A DNA stretch of 64,000 nt from Hyphomicrobiales bacterium (GTDB lineage Bacteria > Pseudomonadota > Alphaproteobacteria > Rhizobiales > Rhizobiaceae). Positions 17,301 through 26,993 of the stretch are shown one piece after another. A model generated the notes under the pieces. It ran no database searches. It had not been told where the DNA came from and saw nothing but the letters and a program-made list of their open reading frames with translations. Location: assembly GCA_900472675.1 (NCBI GenBank), contig UCJA01000009.1:420551-484550 (forward strand). Reading direction: 5' to 3'. A program made the position numbers and the translations under genes. Position 1 is the stretch's first letter. Every line of letters starts with the position of its first letter.

Positions 17301-17720
17301 TCAGTGCAACATGATTTCCGCTGGAACGGGCCAACGGTGAACGAACAAATGGATTGTTAGCCTGGCCGATTCGTCCGGATGACGGATCGTGGACATGAAC
17401 CCTACGCGCGCGCCGGCCTGAGCCACCCCCCGATAGAACCCTTCCAACCAAGCATCAAGGTTCTGCTTCGCAGGGAAGTCGTAGATTTGGCATTTCACCT
17501 CGACGTAGATCGAATCAAGCATGAGATGCCCAATGACGAGACCACCCTCGTGTGGCGCAAAATCTCGTTTGACTATCTTCATTTCAGTTCCGCCGGCACC
17601 TAACCCCTCCTCAAAGCCAAGATCAAAACAGGTCTCGATGAGCAGTAGGTCCGTCACGTCGCGCACCGCTGTATGTCGGACATAAATTCTTCCTCCCTGA
17701 TCAACCCAACGCTGAGCCAC
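17301..17720 (-). CDS. Hypothetical protein downstream of the recombinase operon
   Basis: A 139-residue frame with natural composition, no membrane segment and no recognised motif; the middle reads VEVKCQIYDFPAKQNLDAWL. The start is GTG at 17720, with GGAAG at good spacing. It lies 95 bases after the tyrosine recombinase gene on the same strand and may be cotranscribed with it. Function is unknown. Confidence 0.5.
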   Translation of the reverse strand: MAQRWVDQGGRIYVRHTAVRDVTDLLLIETCFDLGFEEGLGAGGTEMKIVKRDFAPHEGGLVIGHLMLDSIYVEVKCQIYDFPAKQNLDAWLEGFYRGVAQAGARVGFMSTIRHPDESARLTIHLFVHRWPVPAEIMLH

Positions 17721-17815
17721 ACTGCTTCCACGTACATATGCTGAAAATCTGGATCAGCCGTTACCGACGAATTCAGGGCGGCGCCTTGCGAAGCACGCCT
17801 GAACCAAATCGCTAC

Positions 17816-19432
17816 TCAGGCGGCCATCGCCACCGGATCCTTCCACAGCAACCGCCTGTCGATGGAGTTTGCGATAAACCTCGCCATCTTACGCGCCTCG
17901 GCCTCGTTGCCGGCTTCGATCAACTCCGCGATCTTCTTGCCGAGCACGATGATATTCTCCTTTTCTGCGGCCCGGTCCTCTTGGGGCTCGATCACGGCCC
18001 CCTGCGTCCGCAAACGCGCGATCTCGGTCCTGCGAAACATAATGTCATGCAAATACGGCTCAAGCGATCGTGTTGAAGTATGTCCCATCATTTCCGCAGC
18101 GATGACCAGAGCCGTCTGGTGCCATCCTGACGAGGGGTCAAGCGTGACGCCTGCCTGCTCTAGGTGGTTCAAAGCGGTTTCTACGGCATTATGTGCAAAG
18201 CGAGCTCGAAGCCGATGGATGTTCGCCCTGTCTACGTCCGCTGCATTGAATAGTTTGTTACATATACGGCTGACCGAGTCAGCCACGAGCGGGGTGCCTC
18301 GTTCTGAGAGAAATATGGCGCCCTGGTCCTTACAGTGACTATTCGCTATTATTTTTGTCCGCTGTTTTTCAATATAGTTGATCGTGTCCCAGATGACATC
18401 GGCCGGAACGTATAGAACGCCACCTTCTTTGTGCCATTTTCGTTTTTTTAGGTTGATGGTCCACTGATCCTTTTCGATCAGCTCGGCATACTGGTCTTCT
18501 CTAGGCAAATCGTCGCACTTAAGTCCGAGGATTTCACTGACGCGCGCTCCGGTCCTAAGTGCCCAGTTCATAATGATGACGTTGCGAATTCCGTGCTTCT
18601 CAAGGTCGGTAAAGGCATAGATGCGGTCGATCTCCTCCAGCGTAGGGGTATGTCGACGGCCGTACCGTGCTCCGGGTCCGGTCTCGAGAAATGGCCAGAC
18701 CCAGTGAAAGCGCTTGTTTCCACGGCTTGTAACGACCATAACCTCCTCGGAAGAAATCGGAAATCTATAGTCGACCATCGACTCCGCATAGTTGCTAGGA
18801 CGACCGACCTGAGCGATATGCTTGTAGATATTCTCGACCGCGGTCCATTTGAAAAAGGCATGGACTGTACGTAGCAGGGTATTTCGACGAGGCGTCGTCG
18901 TCCCGCGCGCTCTAAGCTCTTCTCGCCATGCGAGGAGTACGTCATCGTCGACTTCGCGAAGTGCTATTTTGTACTTTCTGCAGAATTTCAGGAACTGCCG
19001 GATGTGCTTTGCGCTCTCGTCGACTGACGTCGGTTCTCTCCTCTTTTTGAACACGAGAAAACGAAACCAGTCATTGTAGTGCTGCTCAGATGAATGTGAT
19101 ACAATCGTCGGGACCGTCCAGATTTGTCGATTTAATTTGACTTGAGCCCATATGATACGGGCCTCGCGGTCGCGACGCCGCATCAGCGTCACATTGTCAT
19201 TCGCCGACTCGAGCCCATCTGCCGCCGGCTGAGATGTCGCCTTTCTAAGAGACTCCCAAGCTACGAGCATTTTCTTCAACTTCTCGCTGGAACTTAAAGT
19301 CGCTGGTCTGCAGCCAATCAATGCGGCGACCCATTTCCTGCAGACGCCGCGCTTGGTCCATCGGGGAAATTCACCATTAAAGTTCGCTGCTATGAGCCGT
19401 GAAAGCCTATCGTAGATGCTCTCCTCTTCCAT
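17816..19432 (-). CDS. Tyrosine recombinase (site-specific integrase)
   Basis: This 538-residue protein carries a full tyrosine recombinase active site: Arg297 in RTGARVSEI, HRLR (His406, Arg409), His451 in MMGHTS and the nucleophile Tyr460 in EPYLHD. A SAM-like core-binding domain lies at about 115-215. It should cut and rejoin the element's attachment sites. It begins three bases after the stop of the coiled-coil gene, in an operon with two larger recombinase-like genes and thyA. It is the only one of the three with all catalytic residues clearly visible. Confidence 0.88.
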   Translation of the reverse strand: MEEESIYDRLSRLIAANFNGEFPRWTKRGVCRKWVAALIGCRPATLSSSEKLKKMLVAWESLRKATSQPAADGLESANDNVTLMRRRDREARIIWAQVKLNRQIWTVPTIVSHSSEQHYNDWFRFLVFKKRREPTSVDESAKHIRQFLKFCRKYKIALREVDDDVLLAWREELRARGTTTPRRNTLLRTVHAFFKWTAVENIYKHIAQVGRPSNYAESMVDYRFPISSEEVMVVTSRGNKRFHWVWPFLETGPGARYGRRHTPTLEEIDRIYAFTDLEKHGIRNVIIMNWALRTGARVSEILGLKCDDLPREDQYAELIEKDQWTINLKKRKWHKEGGVLYVPADVIWDTINYIEKQRTKIIANSHCKDQGAIFLSERGTPLVADSVSRICNKLFNAADVDRANIHRLRARFAHNAVETALNHLEQAGVTLDPSSGWHQTALVIAAEMMGHTSTRSLEPYLHDIMFRRTEIARLRTQGAVIEPQEDRAAEKENIIVLGKKIAELIEAGNEAEARKMARFIANSIDRRLLWKDPVAMAA

Positions 19433-19435
19433 ATC

Positions 19436-19963
19436 CTACACTTCCCTTATCCCAACTTGGCGGAGACGTCCGAGCAAGTACTGGATCCGATCGTCGTGTT
19501 CCCTAAGCATTGATTGAAGCTCGCGCCTATCCACCTCCAGATTGCCGACCCTCTTGGTCATCTGCGCCAGCTCATCGCGGGCCACATGCCACTGCCCGGC
19601 GACTTTATTGAGGTCCAGGAGCGCCGCATCGCGTTCATGCTCAGCGAGCCGGCGGCGCGTCGCCTCGGGCTTGTAGGGCCGCCTTTTATTTTTCGACTTC
19701 GCTTTGGTTTCCTTGCCCCTCTTCTCGTTCAGAGCCGTGATCAAGACTTGGAGCTTTGCTACCTCGCCCCCAAGGTCAGGATCTGTAGTCGTGAACCCAT
19801 GCTTCGAACCGATCCGCGAAATCCCAAGCTCCGGCTTATGGTATTGGCGCCATCCATTGAGTGAAGTCGGTATGTCATCAAGGTCCGACGGCACCTGTGT
19901 CTTTAACCATTTTGTTACCAGCGCTATCCGTGCCGCGATGCGTGTCGAGAGGCTCTGTTCCAT
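19436..19963 (-). CDS. Coiled-coil accessory protein of the recombinase operon
   Basis: A 175-residue charged protein with a Lys/Arg-rich centre (KAKSKNKRRPYKPEATRRRL) followed by a long predicted coiled coil to the C-terminus. ATG at 19963 follows a G-rich ribosome site and overlaps the upstream recombinase gene by 86 bases. Small proteins of this type sit beside paired recombinases in Tn554 (TnpC) and in Gamma-Mobile-Trio islands (GmtX), where they assist recombination. The analogy is by position and size only. Confidence 0.65.
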   Translation of the reverse strand: MEQSLSTRIAARIALVTKWLKTQVPSDLDDIPTSLNGWRQYHKPELGISRIGSKHGFTTTDPDLGGEVAKLQVLITALNEKRGKETKAKSKNKRRPYKPEATRRRLAEHERDAALLDLNKVAGQWHVARDELAQMTKRVGNLEVDRRELQSMLREHDDRIQYLLGRLRQVGIREV

Positions 19964-21938
19964 TCGATCCCCCACTATTGAAACTCCCTCTCAAGGATTC
20001 ACGATACCGCGAGAGCACCACGACCTTCTCAGAGGCTAGTTCGGCGAAGACGCCCGAAGCTTGTGCCGCGGTATTGGTCAGTTCCTCGAGTTCAAGTTCC
20101 ATGAAGTCGACATTCCCCTCAGAGACGAGTGCCCATGGGCATCCAGGACATATCGACGGTCCTGCTGCCACGAAGTCCGGCCCGACCGAACCAGATGCAA
20201 AGCCCGCTTCTTTTCGACAGGCCGCCCGCTCGCAGCCTCCTTGTGTGGCCGGGCAGCAGCACGTCACCCAGCCCTTCACAGTCACGACCAGATGCAGCCT
20301 CTTCATGAGTCGCAGAATTACTTCCGCCTTTTCTTCCGGGACGATCATGACGTTCTGATCGAGCACGCGACGCACGCGCTCGATGTATTTCTGCAGGCGA
20401 TCTCCCATCGGGCCGGCAAAGGATCCGTCGTTGGCGGCCACACGCTCGGCAACAAAGGTCTTGTAGTTGGCGATCTCCTTGAGCCATATATCCGACACCT
20501 CTGGGTCCAGTCGGAGGTAGTCGTTAGCCGTCTGAAGATCATGATGCCGAAGGTGGTGAGCCAGTGTCTCCTTCTTTCCAAACCACCGGTAGATGTACAA
20601 AACTGCGAAGAATCGGCGAAACTGGCGCGGCGTCCAGTTCCATTTGAGTGGTACTCCACCACGACCGACGTATGCGTCTGCGCCAAGCTTTTCGGCAAAA
20701 GACTTCATCCGATGCTTGAGCTTGATGCGCCTTCCAGTCAGTGGATCGTTCAAGGTAAAAAGGGACTGGCTGACGTCCGGATTTTCGGCGTCCATCGATT
20801 TCATCGCCTCGACAGCCCGCGCCACGATCCGGGGAACAGGTATCCAAGTCCATTCTCTTAACTTTTCGATGTAGACTTCCATCCACCATCCGTGCTCGTC
20901 ACTGCCTTTAAGGCAGCTCCTACGTAACTTGTAGATTTCCTCAAGGCGGCGTGCGGTGAACGCCGCGATAAGCACGAAAGCCGCGTCCGCGACCCACTTC
21001 ACCTGCGCCTTGGCTTCTCGGGCGGTAAGCTCGCTCCACGCTTCGGTCCCCGCGCTCGCCCTTACCTTGAGGTACTGCGCGGTCACCCTTCGCGCGTTTC
21101 GGACGATGTAATTGGCGCTCTCACGGATGAACTTGAGGACGAGCTCGGGGGGCGCGATAGGTGTAGGAACAGTATTCGCACCGAGGCTGACCGCCATCGC
21201 ATAGGCGCCATCGTCGAAGGGATCGAATTCTATTGAATCCGACTCCATGAAGTGGCGGAGCTGAAAAAGCGCTTCGAAAATGATGGTGATTAGGTGTACG
21301 TTTTGCACCGTGACCTGTTTCGGGCCGGCACGGGCCATCATCTTTTCGTTCAGCCGGGCCGTAGCGTAGGCTATCTCTCTTCGAAGCGGAGGCCTGTCCC
21401 AGCCATCAGGAATGTGCAGGGCCGAGACCAAACGCGGGAAGTCAAAACTTTTCCCTGCTGCAAATTGCAATGGCACCTCGCTCCAAGAAGCGTACCCATC
21501 AAGTACTGTCCTAAGAAGGAGCGATGCGCTGGTAATGCCGTCTCGGCCTTTCTTACTTCCCTCACAGATTTCGTGGACCACATCTTTGGACAGTCCGGCA
21601 AACGAACTATAGCCTCTCGCGACAAGACCCCAAGCGATCTGTATGATCGACAGAGCATACTGCTTGTGCCGGGCGGCGTCGTCGATACGGGTGTAAGGCC
21701 CCTCGCGGATCCAGAATATGAACTCTTTAACCGTGCGGTATAGCTCAGGCTCCTCCGTCAAGTAGCGACCGTTCGGAAGTGGGACATGAAAATCGACCGT
21801 CTCAGCGAACCCCTCGCCGATCGTGTCAGTTATCACCCAGGTCGTCGCTTCATATTCGTCTTGGAGCCACTTCGCATCACGCTTGTGCAGCCGACGCGGA
21901 GATGACGTAGTCGTCAGACCTGCCACCTTCAGTGCCAT
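19878..21938 (-). CDS. Large integrase-like protein (686 residues)
   Basis: The protein has a divergent tyrosine recombinase core: an arginine in AFTARRLEEIYKLRR, a TPRQFRRFFA box equivalent to HxxR but lacking the histidine, LAHHLRHHDLQTANDYLR with histidines and tyrosine, and a C-terminal cysteine cluster (CCCPATQGGC with further CxxC) likely to bind zinc. This layout recalls the larger of the paired recombinases in Tn554-type elements. Its ATG shares one base with the preceding gene's stop (TGATG), so translation is coupled. It may work only together with the 538-residue recombinase. Confidence 0.75.
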   Translation of the reverse strand: MALKVAGLTTTSSPRRLHKRDAKWLQDEYEATTWVITDTIGEGFAETVDFHVPLPNGRYLTEEPELYRTVKEFIFWIREGPYTRIDDAARHKQYALSIIQIAWGLVARGYSSFAGLSKDVVHEICEGSKKGRDGITSASLLLRTVLDGYASWSEVPLQFAAGKSFDFPRLVSALHIPDGWDRPPLRREIAYATARLNEKMMARAGPKQVTVQNVHLITIIFEALFQLRHFMESDSIEFDPFDDGAYAMAVSLGANTVPTPIAPPELVLKFIRESANYIVRNARRVTAQYLKVRASAGTEAWSELTAREAKAQVKWVADAAFVLIAAFTARRLEEIYKLRRSCLKGSDEHGWWMEVYIEKLREWTWIPVPRIVARAVEAMKSMDAENPDVSQSLFTLNDPLTGRRIKLKHRMKSFAEKLGADAYVGRGGVPLKWNWTPRQFRRFFAVLYIYRWFGKKETLAHHLRHHDLQTANDYLRLDPEVSDIWLKEIANYKTFVAERVAANDGSFAGPMGDRLQKYIERVRRVLDQNVMIVPEEKAEVILRLMKRLHLVVTVKGWVTCCCPATQGGCERAACRKEAGFASGSVGPDFVAAGPSICPGCPWALVSEGNVDFMELELEELTNTAAQASGVFAELASEKVVVLSRYRESLRGSFNSGGSNGTEPLDTHRGTDSAGNKMVKDTGAVGP

Positions 21939-24900
21939 CAGTGAGGCCTCCTAGGTTTAAAATTGGGATGAGCCATGATCTCCGCAGCTATTGCGGTCGC
22001 TTCGCGCCAGATCCCGCCCATGGCTGTCAACAATATCTTCCGCTCGACAGTCCGTATAAATTCCAGCCACGGGAACCAAAGAGCGTACCACCGCTCTTTC
22101 CGCTCGAGTATCCATAAAGGCTCGGCTTCGATCAGCGAGGCCCTCCAGATTATCAGGAAGGCGAGATCTCTCTTTCGAGCAATCACGACGAGCTGTGGGC
22201 AATTGTTCCAGCAGTCGAACGTGCGGCACTTTCCACCGTCGTTGCCAGGGCGTCCATGAAGGTCTCGACAGAACGTCCCCAGACCAGTCTCCATCAAGTT
22301 CTCTATCTTGACATCGATGTCGGCCTTCGTGAAGCCAAGCCATTCCGTGACATCTTGCTCGGCGTAAAAGGATGCAACCTCCAAGCTGTCCACGAAGTCT
22401 CGAATGCCCTCGTCATTCATGTAACGCGTCGGTGGATGGGCGATATACCCTTGCCCGACATTTAGCCCATGTTGTCCGAGAGCCGCGGCTCGATGTGCGT
22501 CGGCATCACCTTCGAGTGCCGCGATCAGCAGGACGGTCGGTCGCAGCATGGCCGGTGTGATTCCAAGCTCGGCAATTTCCGGTATGTTGTCCGCGATCCG
22601 TTTCAAAAAGGCCCGTAGATTGTATTCCTCTACTGGCCGTCCGACGGAACGCTGATTCACGACAAAAAGAAGCTTTCTGTCGTCCGAATTTAGCTCTAGG
22701 CGAACGCTGGCTGATGCCTGCAGCAACCAGTTCATCCCCATCACTGCGTGGGACCGAGTGTCAAGATGCGCATGGATCGGCTTGCCGCCCGCTCTCGCCT
22801 TCTCACCAGTTATATGAGTGGCTCCGGCAATTTGCGACGGCTCCATCGCGTCGACGAACAAGGTTCGACCAACTGCCATGTTAGCTCCCGACCCACACAG
22901 ATAGAGAAGTATGAGTGCGTAGACCGCATGGGGATGCGGCGTGATCATCGCCTGGAGCTCGACTTTGCCCCCTAACTCCAGCGCGCGCTTCGCAAAGAAC
23001 TGTCCGAAATGCACATTCCCCTGATTCTGGGAGGGATAAATGCCATTAAACTTGTCTGAGACCAGTCTGATGAGATTGGCGGTTGCACGGTCCGAGTCAT
23101 CAACCGGGAAAAATGCCCGCATCTCACTTCGCCGAACATATTCATTGCGCGAGCCAGCGAAGAAAGTCTGCTCCCAATCCGCACCCACGCTTTCGCCAAC
23201 TTGGAGGAGCTCCTGCCCCCGCTCCCATTTACGCCGCCAGCGCACGTAAAAAGCAGCGAGTGCATCTTCGATCAACTTTAGCCGGCGCTTCAATACATGG
23301 AGGATGACCTTGGCCGGGCTGTCGTCTGCACCCAAATTGGCGGACGACAGTTCCGCACGCAATGTCTGCAGAAAACCTGCCTCGTCATCTGTATCGATAT
23401 CGACCTGTCGGAGCTTTGCAGCTTCGTGAAGCATGGCTGTGGCAAACGCAAGATAATCATCGACCCCTTCCGAGGCTGGTGCCTGCGCCAACGTGCGCCT
23501 GTGCGAGCTTGCCTCGCCTTTAGCTCTCAGCGCCATCTCGAGTTCTGGAAAAACACCAAGGTTGCCGAGATGTCTTAAAACATTGTTCGCGGAACCTAGC
23601 TTTGTCTTCGATGTCCCCCCTTTGAGATCATCGCGGTCATCGATCCAGGTCGAGTATGCTTGCGTGGCAAGTGTCCAGTCCTGTGGCCGGACTGAACGGA
23701 CTCTAACAATGTTCATAGCCGACTGGACGGCCCGACACGATGGATCGTCTGAGCCCCCTATGTACCGGAGTATTTCAATTAAACTATTATAGGCAACCTT
23801 CGCCTTGTCCGGACTCTTCGTACCGTAGATCTTTTGGAAGCCATCGGCCACCCGCTTTAGAAACTGGTGCGACCATCCAGAATCCAGGAGGGAACGCAGG
23901 GTAAATAGCCGTCCAGCGAAGACACGACACAGATCGTCGCTTTCGACGTGCTGAACGAGACGGATGTCGGCGTCTTCGAGAACCTGCGCGAAAGGCGGCC
24001 GCACAATGCGGCCCAACGATATTTTTGTAATTCTTGAGATACTCTTCCTGTCGATAGACAGGCCGGTCTTGAAGATCGGTGGATCGTCTTTAAGGACAGC
24101 CCTGAGAAGCTTGATCTCTGGCACTATTCGGTTCGGAAGATACCCAGTCGATTTCACCAGGTCGTCGTATCTCGTCAGTAGCGCGAGAATGGCGGGGTTG
24201 CGGACGAGTATTGTCTTGTTCTCAGAAAGCCCGAAATGCCGATGGAATTGAAGACGGGCGACCTTTCCGTTGCGGACTTCCAATGTCCCGTCTTGGAACG
24301 ACGCGGCGAGGAATGCTTCCATTTCGGGAAGGCGACGTGCATGACGGTTATGCAGACCGCCTGTTGCGGACTCGTAGTCACGCAGGATATCAACATAGTT
24401 GCTCATCGCGTTGGACGCGAACGCAAATCTCGCGGATAGCGCTTGCCGATCGATCTTTCCACCTCGGCTGCGTGGGATCGTGCCGCTGACCAAATCCTTA
24501 TTCAGTATCGTAACAAGCCGACCCCTAGTACTCTCTGAAGGATAATACTGGTGCTTCTCGATCCCCGGATATCGTGCAATGAGGTCGGCATCTACCGGGA
24601 CGAACGTCTCTGGCATGTTGCCGTTCGCACATTCCCGATAGTCCTTTACGACATCGCGATAATTAATGCTGATTGATGTTTCGGTTACATTCAGGGCAAT
24701 GGCCAGTTTTCGTTGAACCAACGGTGCAGACCGGTCGTGATCGAAGTGTTGATTCAACATTTCCACGAGCCTTTGTCGGGTCGATCCGACCTCGTAGAAC
24801 TGGTGTTTACGAAGCGCCGGATGCTTTGACATCAACACGCTGTTCTCAGGGGTCGTAGCGGCAGCCGCACCGGCAGGCTTGCTTGTTGCCGCAGGTTCTG

Positions 24901-26068
24901 CGGTGGACAGTTTGCTGCTCACCCCTAGCTGTTGAAGTCGTTCTTTTGAGCCTGTGGTGGTTCTCTCTGTGACATTGGGCTGGGGCTGGGGCTGGGGCTG
25001 GGAGGCGAGCCCGAACCGATCGGGTTGTGAATTTAAATTACTCTTGCTGGGTTTAGCGGGCCTCGGAAGACCCTTTTCGATGAAATCGTCGTGGGCACCA
25101 TTGTCCTCCTCCGGCGACGGCCTCGTCGCGATGTCATTACATATTGCTGATTGGCTCGCGGCGACCTGAGGCGAAAATGATGCTGAAGGAGGTTGTTCTG
25201 AGACCGCGAGCGGCCCGCCTGGCCGCATCTCATGCTTAAGATGGCATTCAGCCTTGGCTGAGATACGCTTCTTTGTGGTGTTCGATTTGGCTGCGCCCAG
25301 GTGCGAACTAGCTTCGAGTAAGCGCCGCTTGTGGAGAGCTTCATATTTCTGAATTAGGCCACCTACGGCTGGGTAGCGGGTTTCGAAATCGGAGCCAGTG
25401 ATGCCAAAAGCATCCTTAAACTGTTGCCGCACGAGCTTGCCGCTCGTGTTGAACCGAAGCAAGCCTTCCTCGAAGTTTGTTTGCAGCCATTTCGCCATCT
25501 TTTCGAGGTCGTCGTCGCGATAGCGGCCAGTTCCTCTTAGTTTCGTTTCGAAAACTTGGAACACAGGGATATGCGGCGTGAGTCCAGATTTGGTGACTCC
25601 GAGCTGAACTGCATAATGCGACCGGTCGATCTTTCCGCCGCGGCTGAAGGGCAGAGTGCCTGCCGCGAAGTCACGAGAGAGCAGTTGGACAAGGTAGATT
25701 GATGTGGGGACGGCACCCGCCTTGGCTTCGTACTCGTCAAAAAGTTTCTTGTAGTACTGGGTGTTGCTGCAGGCCGCCCGATTTGCATAGTGCCGTTTGT
25801 CGATGAAGCCGGGCCTAGAAAAGGTCAGGTCTCCGTTTTGAAAGTCTTGCTCCAACATCGATCGAAGGACACTTTCGGTCGATGCTTTCTTGGGGCCAAA
25901 GCCATCGAATCGTTGAAGCACACCTTGCGGAAGCGCTCTCCTACTGACCCCAAGACGACAGGCGTAGATGGCCCGGTTTACGATTCCGAGCTCGTTCCAG
26001 ACGATAGTTCCTCGCTCCAAATCGTTACGAAGCTCGCCTTCAAGCCGCTTCGATAGGAGCCCCTCCAT
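21938..26068 (-). CDS. Giant recombinase-like protein with tandem DNA-binding-type modules (1376 residues)
   Basis: The N-terminal 650 residues hold about seven copies of a 50-residue module with the core GKIDRxxY (for example SRGGKIDRSHYAVQLGVTK). A linker of QP repeats separates modules 4 and 5. The C-terminal third resembles a degenerate tyrosine recombinase: TPAMLRPTVLL, AALGQHGLNVGQGYIAHPP ending in RY, then a cysteine-rich zinc-like stretch CRTFDCWNNC. The start MEGLLSKR at 26068 lies one base after the thyA stop; an ATG at 26110 would overlap thyA. The modules probably read DNA at the attachment site. I know no named family for the whole protein. Confidence 0.75.
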   Translation of the reverse strand: MEGLLSKRLEGELRNDLERGTIVWNELGIVNRAIYACRLGVSRRALPQGVLQRFDGFGPKKASTESVLRSMLEQDFQNGDLTFSRPGFIDKRHYANRAACSNTQYYKKLFDEYEAKAGAVPTSIYLVQLLSRDFAAGTLPFSRGGKIDRSHYAVQLGVTKSGLTPHIPVFQVFETKLRGTGRYRDDDLEKMAKWLQTNFEEGLLRFNTSGKLVRQQFKDAFGITGSDFETRYPAVGGLIQKYEALHKRRLLEASSHLGAAKSNTTKKRISAKAECHLKHEMRPGGPLAVSEQPPSASFSPQVAASQSAICNDIATRPSPEEDNGAHDDFIEKGLPRPAKPSKSNLNSQPDRFGLASQPQPQPQPNVTERTTTGSKERLQQLGVSSKLSTAEPAATSKPAGAAAATTPENSVLMSKHPALRKHQFYEVGSTRQRLVEMLNQHFDHDRSAPLVQRKLAIALNVTETSISINYRDVVKDYRECANGNMPETFVPVDADLIARYPGIEKHQYYPSESTRGRLVTILNKDLVSGTIPRSRGGKIDRQALSARFAFASNAMSNYVDILRDYESATGGLHNRHARRLPEMEAFLAASFQDGTLEVRNGKVARLQFHRHFGLSENKTILVRNPAILALLTRYDDLVKSTGYLPNRIVPEIKLLRAVLKDDPPIFKTGLSIDRKSISRITKISLGRIVRPPFAQVLEDADIRLVQHVESDDLCRVFAGRLFTLRSLLDSGWSHQFLKRVADGFQKIYGTKSPDKAKVAYNSLIEILRYIGGSDDPSCRAVQSAMNIVRVRSVRPQDWTLATQAYSTWIDDRDDLKGGTSKTKLGSANNVLRHLGNLGVFPELEMALRAKGEASSHRRTLAQAPASEGVDDYLAFATAMLHEAAKLRQVDIDTDDEAGFLQTLRAELSSANLGADDSPAKVILHVLKRRLKLIEDALAAFYVRWRRKWERGQELLQVGESVGADWEQTFFAGSRNEYVRRSEMRAFFPVDDSDRATANLIRLVSDKFNGIYPSQNQGNVHFGQFFAKRALELGGKVELQAMITPHPHAVYALILLYLCGSGANMAVGRTLFVDAMEPSQIAGATHITGEKARAGGKPIHAHLDTRSHAVMGMNWLLQASASVRLELNSDDRKLLFVVNQRSVGRPVEEYNLRAFLKRIADNIPEIAELGITPAMLRPTVLLIAALEGDADAHRAAALGQHGLNVGQGYIAHPPTRYMNDEGIRDFVDSLEVASFYAEQDVTEWLGFTKADIDVKIENLMETGLGTFCRDLHGRPGNDGGKCRTFDCWNNCPQLVVIARKRDLAFLIIWRASLIEAEPLWILERKERWYALWFPWLEFIRTVERKILLTAMGGIWREATAIAAEIMAHPNFKPRRPH
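24977..25002. repeat. Short GGGCTG tandem repeat
   Basis: GGGCTG is repeated a little over four times inside the giant recombinase gene. On the coding strand it gives a QPQPQPQP linker between the module groups. Such six-base repeats can change length by slippage without shifting the frame. Confidence 0.8.
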
Positions 26069-26069
26069 T

Positions 26070-26993
26070 TCAAACCGCCACCGGTGCCTGGATGGCGGGG
26101 TGAGGGTCATATCCCTGAACTTCGAAGTCTTCGATCCGATAGCCGTCTATGCTCTGCGGTCTGCGTAGTAGGCGCAGCTTTGGAAACGGTCGAGGCTCAC
26201 GCTTCAAAATCGTCTCGGCAAGCTCGATGTGATTGAGATAGAGGTGAACGTCGCCGCCGACGCAGATCAGCTCATGGGGTTCCATATCTGCCTGTTGCGC
26301 GACCATCGCCAGCAGCGCTGCCTGCTGACAGGTATTAAATGGATTACCAAGCCCTAAGTCGTTGCTTCTCGTTCCAACCATCAGCGATAGCCGCGGCTTT
26401 CCGCCCGGTTGCAGGTCGTTCAAGCCGCCAACAAAAAACTGATAGAAATTGTGACAGGGATTTAGGGCCATTTGATCAAGATCGGCTACATTCCACGCGT
26501 GGAATAGCATGCGCCTGCTTGTAGGGTTCGACCGCAAAGTTTGGATGATCGCGGCAATCTGATCATATTCTTTGCCATCGGGGCCAACCCAACGGCGCCA
26601 CTGCTTGCCATAAACTGGGCCGAGATCGCCCCATTGTAATGCAAACTCGCTGTCAGCAAGTATGCGCGCCTCGAAATCATCCTGACTGATATCCGAACCG
26701 GTAGCCTTCCGAAACTTGTCGAGAGGCCAGTCCGTCCAGATTTTTACGTTTTCCTGCAGCAGCGATCGGATATTAGTCTGCCCGGTCAGAAACCATAGCA
26801 TCTCCTTCACGGCTGTTTTCCAATACACCCGCTTCGTGGTGTAGACGGGAAAAGTACCGTCGCTCATGTCGAACCGCATCATGGCGCCGAACGACGCTAG
26901 AGTTCCCACGCCCGTACGATCAATGCGCCTGTCGCCATTCTTAAGTACGTGTTCGACAAGATCCAAATACTGGAATTCCGGGTGACGAGCCAT
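26070..26993 (-). CDS. thyA: Thymidylate synthase carried by the island
   Basis: The 307-residue protein is a complete ThyA: RTGVGTLASFG near the N-terminus, the catalytic cysteine in NPCHNFYQFFV, RSNDLGLGNPFN, HLYLNH and the C-terminal YDPHPAIQAPVAV. It makes dTMP from dUMP using methylene-tetrahydrofolate. It is clearly diverged from the truncated host copy at 27203-27790; for example it has GNPFN where the host has GVPF. AGGAAAG precedes the ATG. It is the first gene of the recombinase operon, one base ahead of the giant protein, so it likely restores dTMP synthesis lost when the island entered the host gene. Confidence 0.93.
   Translation of the reverse strand: MARHPEFQYLDLVEHVLKNGDRRIDRTGVGTLASFGAMMRFDMSDGTFPVYTTKRVYWKTAVKEMLWFLTGQTNIRSLLQENVKIWTDWPLDKFRKATGSDISQDDFEARILADSEFALQWGDLGPVYGKQWRRWVGPDGKEYDQIAAIIQTLRSNPTSRRMLFHAWNVADLDQMALNPCHNFYQFFVGGLNDLQPGGKPRLSLMVGTRSNDLGLGNPFNTCQQAALLAMVAQQADMEPHELICVGGDVHLYLNHIELAETILKREPRPFPKLRLLRRPQSIDGYRIEDFEVQGYDPHPAIQAPVAV

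Noticed and set aside
17816..26110. Recombinase group considered as a RIT (recombinase in trio) element
   Set aside because: RIT elements carry three similar-sized recombinases of a few hundred residues; here sizes are 538, 686 and 1376 with a small coiled-coil gene, and two lack a full active site.
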